DNA of 64,000 bases from Nakamurella alba (GTDB lineage Bacteria > Actinomycetota > Actinomycetes > Mycobacteriales > Nakamurellaceae): NCBI RefSeq assembly GCF_009707545.1, contig NZ_WLYK01000001.1, positions 930,001 to 994,000 of the forward strand. Reading direction: 5' to 3'. Numbering within the stretch: position 1 is the first letter of the stretch; each line of letters opens with the position of its first letter. The notes below the pieces were generated by a model that saw only the letters and a program-made list of their open reading frames with translations, was not told where the DNA came from and searched no databases. This document shows, one piece after another, positions 26,830 through 37,006 of this stretch. A program made the position numbers and the translations under genes.

Positions 26830-28139
26830 GCGGCCCCGGCCGCCACCGCCGCGGCCGGCAACGCTGCGGCGATCCGGTCGAGCGCGGCGTCGTCGTGCGC
26901 GGCGGAGACGAACCAGGCCTCGTAGGCGGACGGCGGCAGGTAGACCCCGGAGGCCAGCATGCTGTGGAAGAAGGCCGCGAAGGCGGTCGTGTGCTGCTGC
27001 CTGGCCTCGTCGTAGTTGGTCACCGGTGCGTCGGCGAAGAAGATCGAGAACAGGTTGCCGGCCCGCTGCAAGCGGTGCGGCACCCCGGCCTCGGCCAGCG
27101 CGGCGGCAGCCAGATCACCGACGCGCAGGGCGGTCTCGTCCAGGTGCCGGTAGACGGCGTCGTCACAGCCGCGCAGCGTGGCCAGCCCGGCGGCGGTGGC
27201 GATCGGGTTCCCGGACAGGGTGCCCGCCTGGTAGACCGGCCCGTTCGGGGCCAGCAGCGCCATCACGTCGGCCCGGCCGCCGAACGCGCCGACCGGCAGG
27301 CCGCCGCCGATCACCTTGCCGAAGGTCATCAGGTCGGGCTGCCAGCCCTCGACGGCGCCGTCCAGGCCGAACATCCCGCTGCGGGACAACCGGAATCCGG
27401 TCATGACCTCGTCGCTGATCAGCAGGGCGCCGTCGGCCCGGGTGATCTCCGCCAGTGCGGCGTTGAAACCGGGCAGCGGCGGCACCACACCCATGTTGGC
27501 CGCGGCCGCCTCGGTGATGACCGCCGCGATCCGGCCCGGATTGGCGGCGAACGCCGCGCGGACCGCCTCGATGTCGTTGTAGGGCAGCACGATCACCTCG
27601 GCGGTGGTGGCCGCGGTGACCCCGGCGGAGTCCGGCAGGCCGAACGTGGCGACGCCCGAACCGGCCGCGGCCAGCAGGGCGTCCACGTGCCCGTGATAGC
27701 AGCCGGCGAACTTCACGACGGCCGGCCGGCCGGTGAAGCCGCGGGCGAGCCGGATGGCGGACATGGTCGCCTCGGTCCCGGAGGACACCAGCCGGACCTG
27801 CTCGACCGGCGCCACCCGGGCGACGATCTCCTCGGCCAGCAGCACCTCGCCCGTGCCCGGGGTGCCGAACGACAACCCCTTCGCCGCAGCGGTTCCGACG
27901 GCCTCGAGCACGGCCGGGTGCGCGTGCCCGAGGATCATCGGACCCCAGGACCCCACGAGATCGACATAGGTGTTGCCGTCGACGTCGGTGATGGTGGCGC
28001 CCTTCCCGGACACCATGAACCGCGGGGTGCCGCCGACGGACCGGAAGGCACGGACCGGCGAGTTCACCCCGCCGGGGGTGACCTGGCAGGCGCGGGCGAA
28101 CCACTCGGCGCTGCCCGGTACGGGCTCGGTGAGGGTCAT
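26817..28139 (-). CDS. hemL: Glutamate-1-semialdehyde 2,1-aminomutase
   Basis: Makes 5-aminolevulinate from glutamate-1-semialdehyde, the second step of the C5 heme route started by HemA. The 440-residue PLP enzyme shows [34 protein letters not shown] and the PLP lysine in [14 protein letters not shown]. The ATG overlaps the hemB stop by one base. It is the last gene of the hemE-to-hemL run. Confidence 0.97.
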   Translation of the reverse strand: MTLTEPVPGSAEWFARACQVTPGGVNSPVRAFRSVGGTPRFMVSGKGATITDVDGNTYVDLVGSWGPMILGHAHPAVLEAVGTAAAKGLSFGTPGTGEVLLAEEIVARVAPVEQVRLVSSGTEATMSAIRLARGFTGRPAVVKFAGCYHGHVDALLAAAGSGVATFGLPDSAGVTAATTAEVIVLPYNDIEAVRAAFAANPGRIAAVITEAAAANMGVVPPLPGFNAALAEITRADGALLISDEVMTGFRLSRSGMFGLDGAVEGWQPDLMTFGKVIGGGLPVGAFGGRADVMALLAPNGPVYQAGTLSGNPIATAAGLATLRGCDDAVYRHLDETALRVGDLAAAALAEAGVPHRLQRAGNLFSIFFADAPVTNYDEARQQHTTAFAAFFHSMLASGVYLPPSAYEAWFVSAAHDDAALDRIAAALPAAAVAAGAALSV

Positions 28140-29128
28140 CAGATCTCCTGTCCGGCAGCCAGTTTCGCAGCCACCTCGGTCGCCCAGTAGGTCAGCACGA
28201 TCTGCGCGCCGGCCCGCTTGATGGACAGCAGCGACTCGGCGATCGCCCGGTCCCGGTCGATCCAGCCGTTGGCCGCCGCGGCCGAGATCATCGCGTACTC
28301 GCCGGAGATCTGGTACGCCGCCACCGGGACGTCCACCGTCGCGGCCACGTCGGCGAGCACGTCCAGGTACGACATCGCCGGCTTCACCATCACCAGGTCG
28401 GCGCCCTCGGCGACGTCCAACGCCACCTCGCGGGCGGACTCCCGCCGGTTGGCCGGGTTCTGCTGGTAGGTGCGCCGGTCACCCTGCAGCGCGGAGTCCA
28501 CCGCCTCGCGGAAGGGGCCGTAGAACGCGGATGCGTACTTCGCGGCGTAGGCGAACACGCCGGTGTCGGTGTGCCCGGCGCCGTCCAGGGCGTCGCGGCA
28601 GGCGGCGACCTGGCCGTCCATCATCCCGGAGGTGCCGATCAGGTCCGCCCCCGCCTCCGCCTGGGCGACGGCCATCTCGCGGTAGCGCAGCAGCGTGGCG
28701 TCGTTGTCGACCTCGCCGTGCTCGTCCAGCACGCCGCAGTGGCCGTGGTCGGTGAACTCGTCCAGGCACAGGTCCGCCATCAGCACGGTGTCCTTCCCGA
28801 CCTCGGCCCGCAGGTCGGACAGCGCCAGGTTCAGGATCCCGTCCGGCTGCGTCGCGGCGGTGCCGATCGGATCACGCTCGGCCGGGATGCCGAAGAGCAT
28901 CAGCCCGCCGACCCCGGCGGCGACGGCCTCCGCGGCCGCCACCTTCAGCGACTCCCGGGTGTGCTGCAGTACGCCGGGCATCGACTGCAGCGGGACCGGT
29001 GCGGTCAGCGATTCCTTGACGAACATCGGCAGCACCAGATCGGCGGGATGCAGCCGGGTCTCGGCGACCAGTCGGCGCAGCGGCGCGGTCCGGCGCAGCC
29101 GGCGCGGGCGGTGGGTGGGGTAGCTCAT
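28139..29128 (-). CDS. hemB: Delta-aminolevulinic acid dehydratase (porphobilinogen synthase)
   Basis: Condenses two 5-aminolevulinates to porphobilinogen. 329 residues. Schiff-base lysines lie in [14 protein letters not shown] and [10 protein letters not shown]. The metal loop reads [13 protein letters not shown]: two of the three zinc cysteines are kept and the middle one is Asp, a mixed form between zinc and magnesium types. Overlaps hemL by one base and hemD by four, so the operon is fully coupled. Confidence 0.97.
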   Translation of the reverse strand: MSYPTHRPRRLRRTAPLRRLVAETRLHPADLVLPMFVKESLTAPVPLQSMPGVLQHTRESLKVAAAEAVAAGVGGLMLFGIPAERDPIGTAATQPDGILNLALSDLRAEVGKDTVLMADLCLDEFTDHGHCGVLDEHGEVDNDATLLRYREMAVAQAEAGADLIGTSGMMDGQVAACRDALDGAGHTDTGVFAYAAKYASAFYGPFREAVDSALQGDRRTYQQNPANRRESAREVALDVAEGADLVMVKPAMSYLDVLADVAATVDVPVAAYQISGEYAMISAAAANGWIDRDRAIAESLLSIKRAGAQIVLTYWATEVAAKLAAGQEI

Positions 29129-29922
29129 GACGTCCCTTCCTCTGGGGCAGGTGTGGCAGCAGGTGTGGCGGCGGCGACGGCGGCGAGCGCGTCCACCAGG
29201 CCCTGTTCGGTGGGATCGGCGGCGGTGAAGGTCAGCGCGAGGCCGGCCTCGCGGACCGCGGCCGCCGTGCTCGCCCCGATCGCACCGATCACCGTGCCGG
29301 CGGCGACCGGCAGGCCGGCCAGCGCGGCCACGGTACTCGGCGAGGTGAGCAGCACCGCCTCGAAGGCGCCGTCGGCCAGGTCCTCGGCGATCGACGACGG
29401 CGGCGGCAGCGGGACCGTCCGGTAGGCCGGCACGCCCTGTACCTGGAACCCTCTGGCGCGCAACGCGACCGCGAGGGTGTCGGAGGCGATCGCGGACTGC
29501 GGCAGCAGCACCCGCGGGTGCTCGCCGGGCGCCGGCCAGATGGCCGCCAGGGTGGCCGCCGAACCACCGGACTCGGGCATCAGGTCGACGGCGATCCCCG
29601 CCGCCCGGACGGCCCGGGCGGTGGCCGGACCGACCACGGCGACCCGGGTGTCCGCCGGGACCGCCGGGTGCAGGGCCAGGGCGGATGCCCGGTCCAGTAC
29701 CGCATCGACCGCGTTCACCGAGGTGAAGGCCACCCAGTCCACCCCGCCACGGGCCAGGTCGACCACGGCGGCGTCAAGCGCGCCGGTGTCGGCCGGTGGC
29801 TCGAACGCCAGCAGCGGGATCGCCTGCGCCGTCGCACCTTCCGCTCCCAGCAGGCCGATCAGCCGGGAGCTGCGGGAGGACGGTCGGGGCAGCAGCACCC
29901 GCCAGCCGGCGAGCCGGTTCAC
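29125..29922 (-). CDS. hemD: Uroporphyrinogen-III synthase
   Basis: Cyclises hydroxymethylbilane to uroporphyrinogen III with inversion of ring D. 265 residues, poorly conserved family. [18 protein letters not shown] at the N-terminus, [15 protein letters not shown] and [15 protein letters not shown] are recognisable. The GTG at 29922 overlaps the hemC stop. Identity rests on these motifs and on the position between hemC and hemB. Confidence 0.92.
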   Translation of the reverse strand: MNRLAGWRVLLPRPSSRSSRLIGLLGAEGATAQAIPLLAFEPPADTGALDAAVVDLARGGVDWVAFTSVNAVDAVLDRASALALHPAVPADTRVAVVGPATARAVRAAGIAVDLMPESGGSAATLAAIWPAPGEHPRVLLPQSAIASDTLAVALRARGFQVQGVPAYRTVPLPPPSSIAEDLADGAFEAVLLTSPSTVAALAGLPVAAGTVIGAIGASTAAAVREAGLALTFTAADPTEQGLVDALAAVAAATPAATPAPEEGTS

Positions 29923-30860
29923 CGTTCCCGTGCCGCCGTCAGGGCGGTGGCCGCGCCGTCGGCGAGCAACTGCTCGGCAAGACGCCGGCCGATCCGCGCG
30001 GCATCGCCGGCGTCCCCGGAGACGGTGCCGTGGAAGCGGTGTCGGGCCTCGGTGTCCATGACGACGCCGTGCAGGGTGAGCGACGGGCCGGCCACCACCG
30101 CGCGGGCGCCGACCGGTGCGCTGCAGCCCGCCTCCAGGTGGGAGAGCAGGTTCCGCTCGGCCGTGACCTCGGCGCGGCTCGCCGGGTCGTCGACGGCCGC
30201 GAGGGCGGAGGCGAACCAGGCCGACTGCCGGTCCTCGAGCCGGCACTCGACGGCGAGCGCACCCTGGGCCGGCGCGGGCAGCATCACCTCGGACAGGTCG
30301 TCGGTGATCTCGTCCACCCGGCCGATCCGGCGCAGGCCGGCCGCGGCCAGCACGACCGCGTCCAGGTCGCCGGAGTGCACGCGTCCCACCCGGGTGTCGA
30401 TGTTGCCGCGCAGCGGCCTGATGTCCAGATCCGGCCGGGCGTGGCGGATCTGGGCCGCCCGTCGCGGCGATCCGGTGCCGACGGTGGCGCCGGCCGGCAG
30501 CCCGGCGAAGGTCAGTCCGTCGCGGGCCACCAGTGCATCGGCCGGGCTCTCCCGCGGCGGCACGGCACCGAGGGCGATCCCGGCGGCCGGGGCGGTCGGC
30601 AGGTCCTTGAGCGAGTGCACGACCAGGTCCACCTCGCCGGCCAGCAGCGCGTCGCGGACCGCGGAGACGAACACCCCGGTGCCGCCGATGCCGGTCAGCG
30701 GCGCCATGTTCACGTCGCCCTCGGTGCGGATGGTGACCAGCTCCGCCGGCACCCCGATGAGCGCGGACAACTGCTCGCCGATCATCCCGGACTGCGCGAG
30801 CGCCAGGGCGCTGCCCCGGGTCCCGATCCGCAAAGCGGAGGGCAGGCGGGCGGCCGTCAT
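29919..30860 (-). CDS. hemC: Hydroxymethylbilane synthase (porphobilinogen deaminase)
   Basis: Polymerises four porphobilinogens on a dipyrromethane cofactor. 313 residues. It has RIGTRGSALALAQS at the start, SLKDLPTAP, the central GTGSPRRAAQI and the cofactor cysteine in LEAGCSAPVGA. ATG overlapping the hemH stop. Full length, no anomaly. Confidence 0.97.
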   Translation of the reverse strand: MTAARLPSALRIGTRGSALALAQSGMIGEQLSALIGVPAELVTIRTEGDVNMAPLTGIGGTGVFVSAVRDALLAGEVDLVVHSLKDLPTAPAAGIALGAVPPRESPADALVARDGLTFAGLPAGATVGTGSPRRAAQIRHARPDLDIRPLRGNIDTRVGRVHSGDLDAVVLAAAGLRRIGRVDEITDDLSEVMLPAPAQGALAVECRLEDRQSAWFASALAAVDDPASRAEVTAERNLLSHLEAGCSAPVGARAVVAGPSLTLHGVVMDTEARHRFHGTVSGDAGDAARIGRRLAEQLLADGAATALTAARER

Positions 30861-32041
30861 ACCGGCAGCCTGCCGGGGATGCCGGAGCGGATCAGTTGCT
30901 CCGCCGACACGTCGGTGTCCTCCCAGTCGCGGGCCGAGTCCTGGCCCGCTGTGGTCGGTTTCGCCCCGCGCAGGTTGACACAGCAACCGGTGGCGCAGAA
31001 GTCGGGACGCTGGGGGAGTGACACCGGTCCGATGGTCAGGTCCGGGCGGCGGCCCTGCAGCCGTTCGGCGACGAGCGCGGCCAGGCCGGCGACGAACCGC
31101 CGGTCCGTGCCCGGGGTCGCCACCCGCTCGAACCACACCCCGGCGGCCTCGGCGGCGTCCCGGGCCTCGTGGTCCAGGTCCCACACCACCTCGACGTGGT
31201 CGGAGACGAAACCGATCGGCACCACGACGGCGGCGCTGTACCCGCGGGCACCCATGCCTTCGATGACGTCGCAGATGTCGGGCTCGAGCCACGGCATCGA
31301 CGGCGGGCCGGAGCGGGACTGGTAGACCAGCTGCCAGGCCGGGGTCGCCCCGCAGCGGCCGGCGACCGCGGCGGCCACCGCGGCGCAGGCGGCCATGTGC
31401 TGGGTCACGTAGGCGCCGCCGGGAACGTGGTCGCCGAGGCAGGCGGCACCGGAGCTGTCCGCCATCGCGTCGGGGATCGAGTGTGTGGTGAACAGGATCT
31501 CGATCTGGGAGATGTCGAAGTCGTCGTCGAGCGCATGCTGCACGGCGGCGGCGGTGCCGTCGGCGAACGGGTCGATGAAGCCGGCGGTGTCGAAGTACGG
31601 TCGGATCTTGTCGATCACCACCTCGCCCACCAGACCGGTGCTCAGCAGGGCGCCGCCGAAGTCCTCCCGGTACTGCCGGCACGAGGAGTACGACGAGTAC
31701 GCGGACGTCGCCACCCCGAGCAGCCGGCGCCGGCCGTCCCGGGCGGCGTCGGCCACCACGTCGGAGATGTAGGGCTCCCAGTTGCGGTTGCCCCAGATCA
31801 CCGGGAGGTCGAGACCCCGGTGCCGGAGAGCCTTCTCCAGCGCGGCCCGGAGCGCCCGGTTCTGGTCGTTGATCGGGGAGACGCCGCCCAGGGCCTGGTA
31901 GTGGTGCGAGACCTCCACCAGCCGTTCCTCCGGGATCCCACGACCGCGGGTGACGTTGCGCAGGAACGGCATCACGTCGTCCGGCCCCTCGGGCCCGCCG
32001 AACCCGGCCAGCAGCACGGCGTCGTAGCCGCCGGCGGTCAT
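30857..32041 (-). CDS. hemH: Ferrochelatase (coproporphyrin type)
   Basis: Inserts Fe2+ into the porphyrin. 394 residues. YDAVLLAGFGGPEGPDDVMPF is the family start, SHHYQALGGVSPIND follows, and the active-site histidine lies in FTTHSIP. The C-terminal FCATGCCVNLRG cysteines match those that, with an inner cysteine, hold a [2Fe-2S] cluster in actinobacterial enzymes. With HemQ next door it probably works on coproporphyrin III (CpfC). ATG overlapping hemQ. Confidence 0.94.
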   Translation of the reverse strand: MTAGGYDAVLLAGFGGPEGPDDVMPFLRNVTRGRGIPEERLVEVSHHYQALGGVSPINDQNRALRAALEKALRHRGLDLPVIWGNRNWEPYISDVVADAARDGRRRLLGVATSAYSSYSSCRQYREDFGGALLSTGLVGEVVIDKIRPYFDTAGFIDPFADGTAAAVQHALDDDFDISQIEILFTTHSIPDAMADSSGAACLGDHVPGGAYVTQHMAACAAVAAAVAGRCGATPAWQLVYQSRSGPPSMPWLEPDICDVIEGMGARGYSAAVVVPIGFVSDHVEVVWDLDHEARDAAEAAGVWFERVATPGTDRRFVAGLAALVAERLQGRRPDLTIGPVSLPQRPDFCATGCCVNLRGAKPTTAGQDSARDWEDTDVSAEQLIRSGIPGRLPV

Positions 32042-32778
32042 GCCAGGACCTCCACCGCACCCGCCTCGTCGACGCGGCGGCCCGAGTAGAACGGGACCTC
32101 CTCGCGGACGTGCAGCCGGGCCCGGGAGGCACGCAGGTGCCGCATCAGGTCGACGGTGTCGTGCAGCTCGTCGGCCTCCAGGCAGAGCAGCCACTCGTAG
32201 TCGCCGAGGGCGAAGGCGGCGACGGTGTTGGACAGCACCTGGTTGTACTCGCGGCCCATCATGCCGTGCTCGACGAGCATGGTCCGGCGCTCCTCGTCGG
32301 GCAGCAGGTACCACTCGTACGACCGGACGAACGGGTAGACGGTGGCCCAGTTCTTGGCGCCGGCCCCGGCCAGGAAGGCCGGCACGTGCCCCTTGTTGAA
32401 CTCGGCCGGCCGGTGCAGGCCGACGGCGGACCAGGTCTGCTCGGTCGCCGCGCCGATGGCCGTGCGTCGCAGCGCCCGCGTCGCGTGCTGCAGGGCCTCC
32501 GCGGTCGGTGCGTGCCACCAGACCATCAGATCGGCGTCCGACCGCAGCGCGGACACGTCGTAGAAGCCGCGGATCTGCACGTCGTCCTGCTCGGCCAGTC
32601 GGGCGACCAGCGCGGTCAGCTCGTCCAGCGCGGCCTCGGCGGAGGTGGGCAGTCCGGAGGTCCGGCGGAGCACGGTGAACGCGGTGTACCGGATGCCGGC
32701 GTTGATCTCGCGGGCGGTCGGTCGGGTCCGTTCCGGGCGTGATCCGGTTCCGGCGGCGGCGCCGGTGTCACTGGTCAT
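32038..32778 (-). CDS. hemQ: Coproheme decarboxylase HemQ (ChdC)
   Basis: Decarboxylates coproheme to heme b, last step of the coproporphyrin-dependent pathway. 246 residues, chlorite-dismutase fold. AGINAGIRYTAF-like start, WHAPTAEALQHATRAL, MGREYNQVLSNTVAAF, YEWLLCLEADE and the C-terminal EEVPFYSGRRV match actinobacterial HemQ. There is no signal peptide, unlike true chlorite dismutases. It overlaps hemH by four bases; 138 gene-free bases separate it from hemY. Confidence 0.93.
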   Translation of the reverse strand: MTSDTGAAAGTGSRPERTRPTAREINAGIRYTAFTVLRRTSGLPTSAEAALDELTALVARLAEQDDVQIRGFYDVSALRSDADLMVWWHAPTAEALQHATRALRRTAIGAATEQTWSAVGLHRPAEFNKGHVPAFLAGAGAKNWATVYPFVRSYEWYLLPDEERRTMLVEHGMMGREYNQVLSNTVAAFALGDYEWLLCLEADELHDTVDLMRHLRASRARLHVREEVPFYSGRRVDEAGAVEVLA

Positions 32779-32916
32779 GCCCCCATCTTCCCCGCTCCGG
32801 GGAGTGGGATGTGCCGCGCGGGGTGTGGTGAGCGTGACCCGGTGAGGGGCGTCGCACGAACCGGTCCCGCGGACGGGGTGGCGGTGCAGGTCGCGAGTGG
32901 CTCGGTCGCGATCGGT

Positions 32917-34308
32917 TCAGGACTGCGACGACGGCGAGGCGATCAACGGGGCGACCGCCGCCCTGGCGTCGGCGACCACGGCGCCGAGCCCGGTGCCGGC
33001 CAGGTGGGCGCCGACGGCGAGCAGCCCGGGCGGCAGCCCGGCGCGGAGGGCGCGCACCGTGTCCCGGTGGCCGGTGCCGAACCGGGGGACCGTCGCCGAC
33101 CAGCGGGTGAGTGCCGTGGCGTGGACCGTGCCGAGCGGCACCCCCATCAGTGCGGCCGCGTCCCGGGCGGCGAGCGCGGGCAGCTCTCCGTCGTCCGGCG
33201 TGCGGTCCCCGCGGCCATACGACAGGCGCAGCACGTGCCGGTCCGGGCCGGCGGCCTGCGCCAGCCAGTCCCATTTCGCGGTGGCGTGGGTCAGTGCCTT
33301 CGCGGCGATGCCGGGCACGTCGGCCGCGACGAGCAGGCCGGTGCCACGCGGAGCGGCGCGCAGATCGGGTCCGACGACGACGAGGGTGACCAGAACGACG
33401 TCGGTGGTGTCGGTGGGCAGGGTCACCGCCGATGCGGGGCCGAGCAGGGCGGCGGCCGGGCCGGCGTCCGTGGCCAGCACCACCAGGTCGGTCAGCAGCT
33501 GTGCCCCGGCGACCGACACCTGCCACGCGGTGCCCGCACGGGACAGCGCCAGGGCCGGTGTGCCGGTGCGGATCTCCCCGCCGGCGCCGGCGATCTGCGC
33601 GGACAGTGCCTCGACCAGCGAGTACATGCCGCCGCGCAGGCCGGCCACCGCGGACCCGGCGCGGGCACCCGCTCCGCCACGCAGGGCACGGACGGCAGCG
33701 GCGAGTGATCCGTGCTCGGCCAGCGCGGGCAGCAGCCTGGGGTTCAGCGAGTGCGTCTCCAGGCCGTCCGGGTCCGCGGAGTAGACACCGCCGGCCACCG
33801 GCGCGACCAGCCGGTCCAGGGCGCGTCGGCCCATCCGGGTGCGGACCAGGTCGCCGAGGGTGCCCGGGCCGGTGCCGGTCCGGCGGGGCAGCACCCGGTC
33901 CACCGCGGCGCGCAGGGCACCCGGGGTGCCGAGCACCCGGCGGACGTCGGCGGCCAGTGGGCGACCAGGGATGCCGAGCAGCCCGCCGGCCGGTAGCGGT
34001 GCGGCACCGGCGGCGTGTCTCACCCAGGCGCCGGCCGGGTTCGGGGAGACCACCCGGTCCTGGAGCCCGAGGTCCGAGACCAGCTGCGCCACCGCAGGTG
34101 TCGCCGTTGCGAAGGATTCCGCCCCGGCGTCGAGGTCGAGCCCGTCGACGGTGTGTCGGGCGACGGTGCCGCCGGGGGCGGGGGAGGCCTCGAGCACGAT
34201 CGGGGCGCGTCCGGCCCGGGCCAGCTCCCAGGCCGCCACCAGTCCGGCCACCCCGCCGCCGATCACCACCGGGCGGCGGCCCTCGCCGGCGGAGGCGGGC
34301 CGGGTCAC
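32917..34308 (-). CDS. hemY: Coproporphyrinogen/protoporphyrinogen oxidase (HemY/CgoX)
   Basis: A FAD oxidase that oxidises the porphyrinogen to the porphyrin with O2. 463 residues. The dinucleotide motif [20 protein letters not shown] lies near residue 14 and the second FAD stretch [18 protein letters not shown] at the end. GTG start overlapping the hemE stop. With HemQ downstream the likely substrate is coproporphyrinogen III. It lies in the order hemE-hemY-hemQ-hemH, matching the reaction order. Confidence 0.93.
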   Translation of the reverse strand: MTRPASAGEGRRPVVIGGGVAGLVAAWELARAGRAPIVLEASPAPGGTVARHTVDGLDLDAGAESFATATPAVAQLVSDLGLQDRVVSPNPAGAWVRHAAGAAPLPAGGLLGIPGRPLAADVRRVLGTPGALRAAVDRVLPRRTGTGPGTLGDLVRTRMGRRALDRLVAPVAGGVYSADPDGLETHSLNPRLLPALAEHGSLAAAVRALRGGAGARAGSAVAGLRGGMYSLVEALSAQIAGAGGEIRTGTPALALSRAGTAWQVSVAGAQLLTDLVVLATDAGPAAALLGPASAVTLPTDTTDVVLVTLVVVGPDLRAAPRGTGLLVAADVPGIAAKALTHATAKWDWLAQAAGPDRHVLRLSYGRGDRTPDDGELPALAARDAAALMGVPLGTVHATALTRWSATVPRFGTGHRDTVRALRAGLPPGLLAVGAHLAGTGLGAVVADARAAVAPLIASPSSQS

Positions 34309-35438
34309 TGCTGGTGGACGAACTCGACCAGGCGGGTCAGCACGTCCGGGTCGGTGTCCGGCGGGACCCCGTGGCCGAGGTTGACCACGTGCCCCGGCGC
34401 CGCCCGCCCGGCCTCCAGCACCCGCCGGGTGTGTCGCTCCAGGGCGTCCTGTCCGGCGAACAGCAGGGCCGGGTCGATGTTGCCCTGCAGCGGGGTCGTC
34501 CCGCCGAGCCGGCGGTTCGCCTCGTCCAGCGGCAGCCGGTGGTCGACGCCGATCACGTCGGCGCCGGTGTCCCGCATCGCCACCAGCAGCTCGGAAGTTC
34601 CGACACCGAAGTGCACCCGCGGGACCCCGAGGTCGGCCACGCCCGCCAGCACCCGGGCGGAGTGCGGCGCGACGAACTCCGTGTAGTCGGCGAGCGAGAG
34701 CCCCCCGGCCCAGGAGTCGAACAGCTGCACCGCCGACGCCCCGGCCAGGATCTGGCCGCGGAGGAAGGCCAGGGTGATGTCCGCCACCCAGGACGCCAGC
34801 GCGTGCCAGGTCTCCGGGTCGGCGTGCATCAACGCCTTGGTGCGCAAGTGTTCCCGGCTCGGACCGCCCTCGACGAGATAGCTGGCCAGGGTGAACGGGG
34901 CGCCGGCGAAGCCGATCAGCGGCACGCCGCCCAGTTGCTCCACGGTCAGCGCGGCGGCCTGCTCGACCGGGGCGAGTGCTGCGGGGTCGAGATCGGGCAG
35001 CGAGGCCACGTCGGCCGCCGTCCGCACCGGCGCGGCCACCACGGGGCCGGTCCCGGGCACGATGTCGACGTCGATCCCGGCCAGCTTCAGCGGGACCACG
35101 ATGTCGCTGAACAGCACCGCGCCGTCGACCCCGTGCCGGCGGATCGGCTGCAGGGTGATCTCCGACGCCAGCTCGGGGCGGAGGCAGGAGTCCAGCATGG
35201 CGACCCCGGCACGCACCGCGCGGTACTCCGGCAACGACCGTCCGGCCTGCCGCATGAACCACACCGGCGGCGTCGACGGACGGTCCCCGCGCATCGCCCG
35301 GACCAGCGGCGCGGACGCCGTCCGCCCGTCGACGAGCGGGTGGGTGGCAGGCAGGCCCCCCGCGTCGGGGCCGGCGTCGCCGCCGCCGGTCGCGGCGGTG
35401 ACGGGGGCGGAGAGCGGGGGAGGTGGTGTTCCGGGCAT
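34305..35438 (-). CDS. hemE: Uroporphyrinogen decarboxylase
   Basis: Removes four carboxyl groups to give coproporphyrinogen III, the branch point to heme. 377 residues with [14 protein letters not shown] near residue 59 and the catalytic aspartate in LFSDIVVPL. The first 40 residues are a Pro/Ala/Gly-rich extension. The ATG at 35438 is preferred; an in-frame GTG at 35508-35510 would lie directly beside the iron-box-like site and has no ribosome site. It heads the leftward heme operon and is divergent from hemA. Confidence 0.94.
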   Translation of the reverse strand: MPGTPPPPLSAPVTAATGGGDAGPDAGGLPATHPLVDGRTASAPLVRAMRGDRPSTPPVWFMRQAGRSLPEYRAVRAGVAMLDSCLRPELASEITLQPIRRHGVDGAVLFSDIVVPLKLAGIDVDIVPGTGPVVAAPVRTAADVASLPDLDPAALAPVEQAAALTVEQLGGVPLIGFAGAPFTLASYLVEGGPSREHLRTKALMHADPETWHALASWVADITLAFLRGQILAGASAVQLFDSWAGGLSLADYTEFVAPHSARVLAGVADLGVPRVHFGVGTSELLVAMRDTGADVIGVDHRLPLDEANRRLGGTTPLQGNIDPALLFAGQDALERHTRRVLEAGRAAPGHVVNLGHGVPPDTDPDVLTRLVEFVHQQ

Positions 35439-35512
35439 GGTGCTGCCATCGTCCCAGACCCCGGCCGGTGACCTGCCCGGACCGGCCCCCGGACCCTCCC
35501 GGGTCGACACGG

Positions 35513-35526
35513 TTAGGCTGCCCTAA
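35513..35526. promoter_or_regulatory. Iron-box-like (DtxR/IdeR) site between hemE and hemA
   Basis: TTAGGCTGCCCTAA is a perfect TTAGG-N4-CCTAA inverted repeat. Within 35508-35526 it matches 13 of 19 positions of the DtxR/IdeR consensus TTAGGTTAGCCTAACCTAA. It lies just before the predicted hemA promoter and between both heme transcription units. Confidence 0.5.
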
Positions 35527-35551
35527 GTGGGTTCTTGCAGGTCAGAGGCGT

Positions 35552-35557
35552 TACCAT
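35552..35557 (+). promoter_or_regulatory. Putative leaderless -10 box of hemA
   Basis: TACCAT ends seven bases before the ATG at 35565. No clear -35 box and no ribosome site is seen, which would fit a leaderless transcript under activator or repressor control. Confidence 0.4.
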
Positions 35558-35564
35558 CGTTGAC

Positions 35565-36836
35565 ATGCTCATGGTTCTCGGTGCCAGCCACCATGACCTG
35601 GAGCTCTCCGAACTGGACCGGCTCTCCGCCCGGAGCGCGCAGCTGCGATCCGGCATCGCCGAGCTCGTCGGGTCCGACGACTCGCCCGTCGCGGGCGGTG
35701 TGGTGATCGCCACCTGCAACCGGCTGGAGATCTATCTCGACACCGCCCGGTTCCACGACGCGATCGACGCGGTCACCGCCCTGGTCGCCGACGTGGCCGG
35801 GCTCGATCCCGCCGACGCCGCCTCCTCGTTGAAGGTCCGGGTCGGTGCGCCGGTCGCGGCCCACCTCTTCACCGTCGCCGCCGGGCTGGACTCGATGGTC
35901 GTCGGGGAGGCGGAGATCTCCGGGCAGGTGTCCCGGGCGCTGGCCGAGTCGCAGGCCGCCGGCGCCGCCACCACCGTTCTCAACTCGCTGTTCCAGAAGG
36001 CCTCCCGCACGGCCAAGAAGGTCGCCTCCGCGACCTCGCTCGGCGGTGCCGGCCGGTCCGTCGCCTCCGTCGCGCTGGACCTGGCCCTGGCCGACGGATC
36101 GGTGCCGGCATCCGCACTGATCGTCGGCACCGGCGCCTACGCCCGGGTGGTCGCCACCGCGCTGCGGGCCCGCGGCTGCGCCGAGTTCCTGGTGCACTCG
36201 CCGAGCGGCCGCGCCGAGGCCTTCGCCGCGACCCACCACGCCACCGCGATCGACGCCGACGGCCTGGTCAAGGCGGTCGCGACCGTCGACCTGGTGATCG
36301 GCTGCAGCGGGACCGGTCGCCGCAGCCTGTCCGACGAGGTGGTGGCCGAGGCCGTCGCGCTGCGCGAGAGCCGGCTCCGCGTCCTGGATCTCGCGCTGCA
36401 CTCGGATCTCGGTCCGGGGGTCCGCGGGATGGACGGCGTCGACGTCACCGACCTGCACACCGTGGCCGAAGGGGTGGCGCCGGAGCACCACGACACCGTG
36501 GTCGCCGCGCAGGACATCGTCATCGACGCGGTCGCCCGCTTCGAGGAGGACCAAGCGGTCCGCACACTGGACCCGGCCGTCGTCGCGCTGCGCGAGCACG
36601 TCTCGTCCGCCGTGCAGAAGGAGATGGGCCGGTTCCGGTCGAAGTACGGGGACCTGTCCGACGACCTGGCCGCCGATGTCGAGCTGGCCATGCACCGGGT
36701 GACCCAGTCACTGCTGCACACGCCGACCCTGCGGGCCCGCGAGCTGGCCCGCACCGGCAGCGGCCAGGACTACGTGCAGGCGCTGCACACCCTCTTCGGG
36801 ATCCGGCTGCCAGACGGGTCCGACCAGCACAGCTGA
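35565..36836 (+). CDS. hemA: Glutamyl-tRNA reductase
   Basis: First step of the C5 route: reduces Glu-tRNA to glutamate-1-semialdehyde with NADPH. 423 residues. The catalytic cysteine is in VVIATCNRLEIY, the NADPH domain near GTGAYARVVATAL, and the C-terminal dimerisation helix is present. Starts MLMVLGASHHDLELSEL; ATG 35565 or 35571. It is divergent from the hemE-hemL run and followed by an 18-bp tandem repeat and a strong terminator. Confidence 0.96.
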   Translation: MLMVLGASHHDLELSELDRLSARSAQLRSGIAELVGSDDSPVAGGVVIATCNRLEIYLDTARFHDAIDAVTALVADVAGLDPADAASSLKVRVGAPVAAHLFTVAAGLDSMVVGEAEISGQVSRALAESQAAGAATTVLNSLFQKASRTAKKVASATSLGGAGRSVASVALDLALADGSVPASALIVGTGAYARVVATALRARGCAEFLVHSPSGRAEAFAATHHATAIDADGLVKAVATVDLVIGCSGTGRRSLSDEVVAEAVALRESRLRVLDLALHSDLGPGVRGMDGVDVTDLHTVAEGVAPEHHDTVVAAQDIVIDAVARFEEDQAVRTLDPAVVALREHVSSAVQKEMGRFRSKYGDLSDDLAADVELAMHRVTQSLLHTPTLRARELARTGSGQDYVQALHTLFGIRLPDGSDQHS

Positions 36837-36866
36837 CCGCCCGGGCGTCATCGGGCCCATGGTTGC

Positions 36867-36938
36867 GGCACCGGACAACTGAGCGGCACCGAACAACACA
36901 GCGGCACCGGACAACGTAGAGGCACCGGACAACGCAGC
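36867..36938 (+). repeat. Four-copy 18-bp tandem repeat after hemA
   Basis: Units at 36867, 36885, 36903 and 36921 share GGCACCGGACAAC followed by five variable bases (one unit has GAACAAC). The tract starts 31 bases after the hemA stop and runs into the terminator stem. Confidence 0.9.
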
Positions 36939-36980
36939 GGGCCCGGTCGGAGAACTCCGACCGGGCCCGCTCTTTCGTTT
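36936..36980 (+). terminator. Strong terminator between convergent hemA and thrC
   Basis: A 17-bp perfect stem (AGCGGGCCCGGTCGGAG and complement) around a minimal AA centre is followed by CTTTCGTTT. It serves hemA and, as a hairpin, probably also thrC from the other side. Confidence 0.88.
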
Positions 36981-37006
36981 CTCAGACTTCGTGTGTCAGC
37001 CGCGCA

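Noticed and set aside
32038-32778. True chlorite dismutase
   Set aside because: No signal peptide, and its place in the heme operon and the C-terminal PFYSGRRV stretch fit HemQ.
35439-35510. Longer hemE from a GTG at 35510
   Set aside because: No ribosome site, no conserved residues, and it would place the start beside the iron-box-like palindrome.
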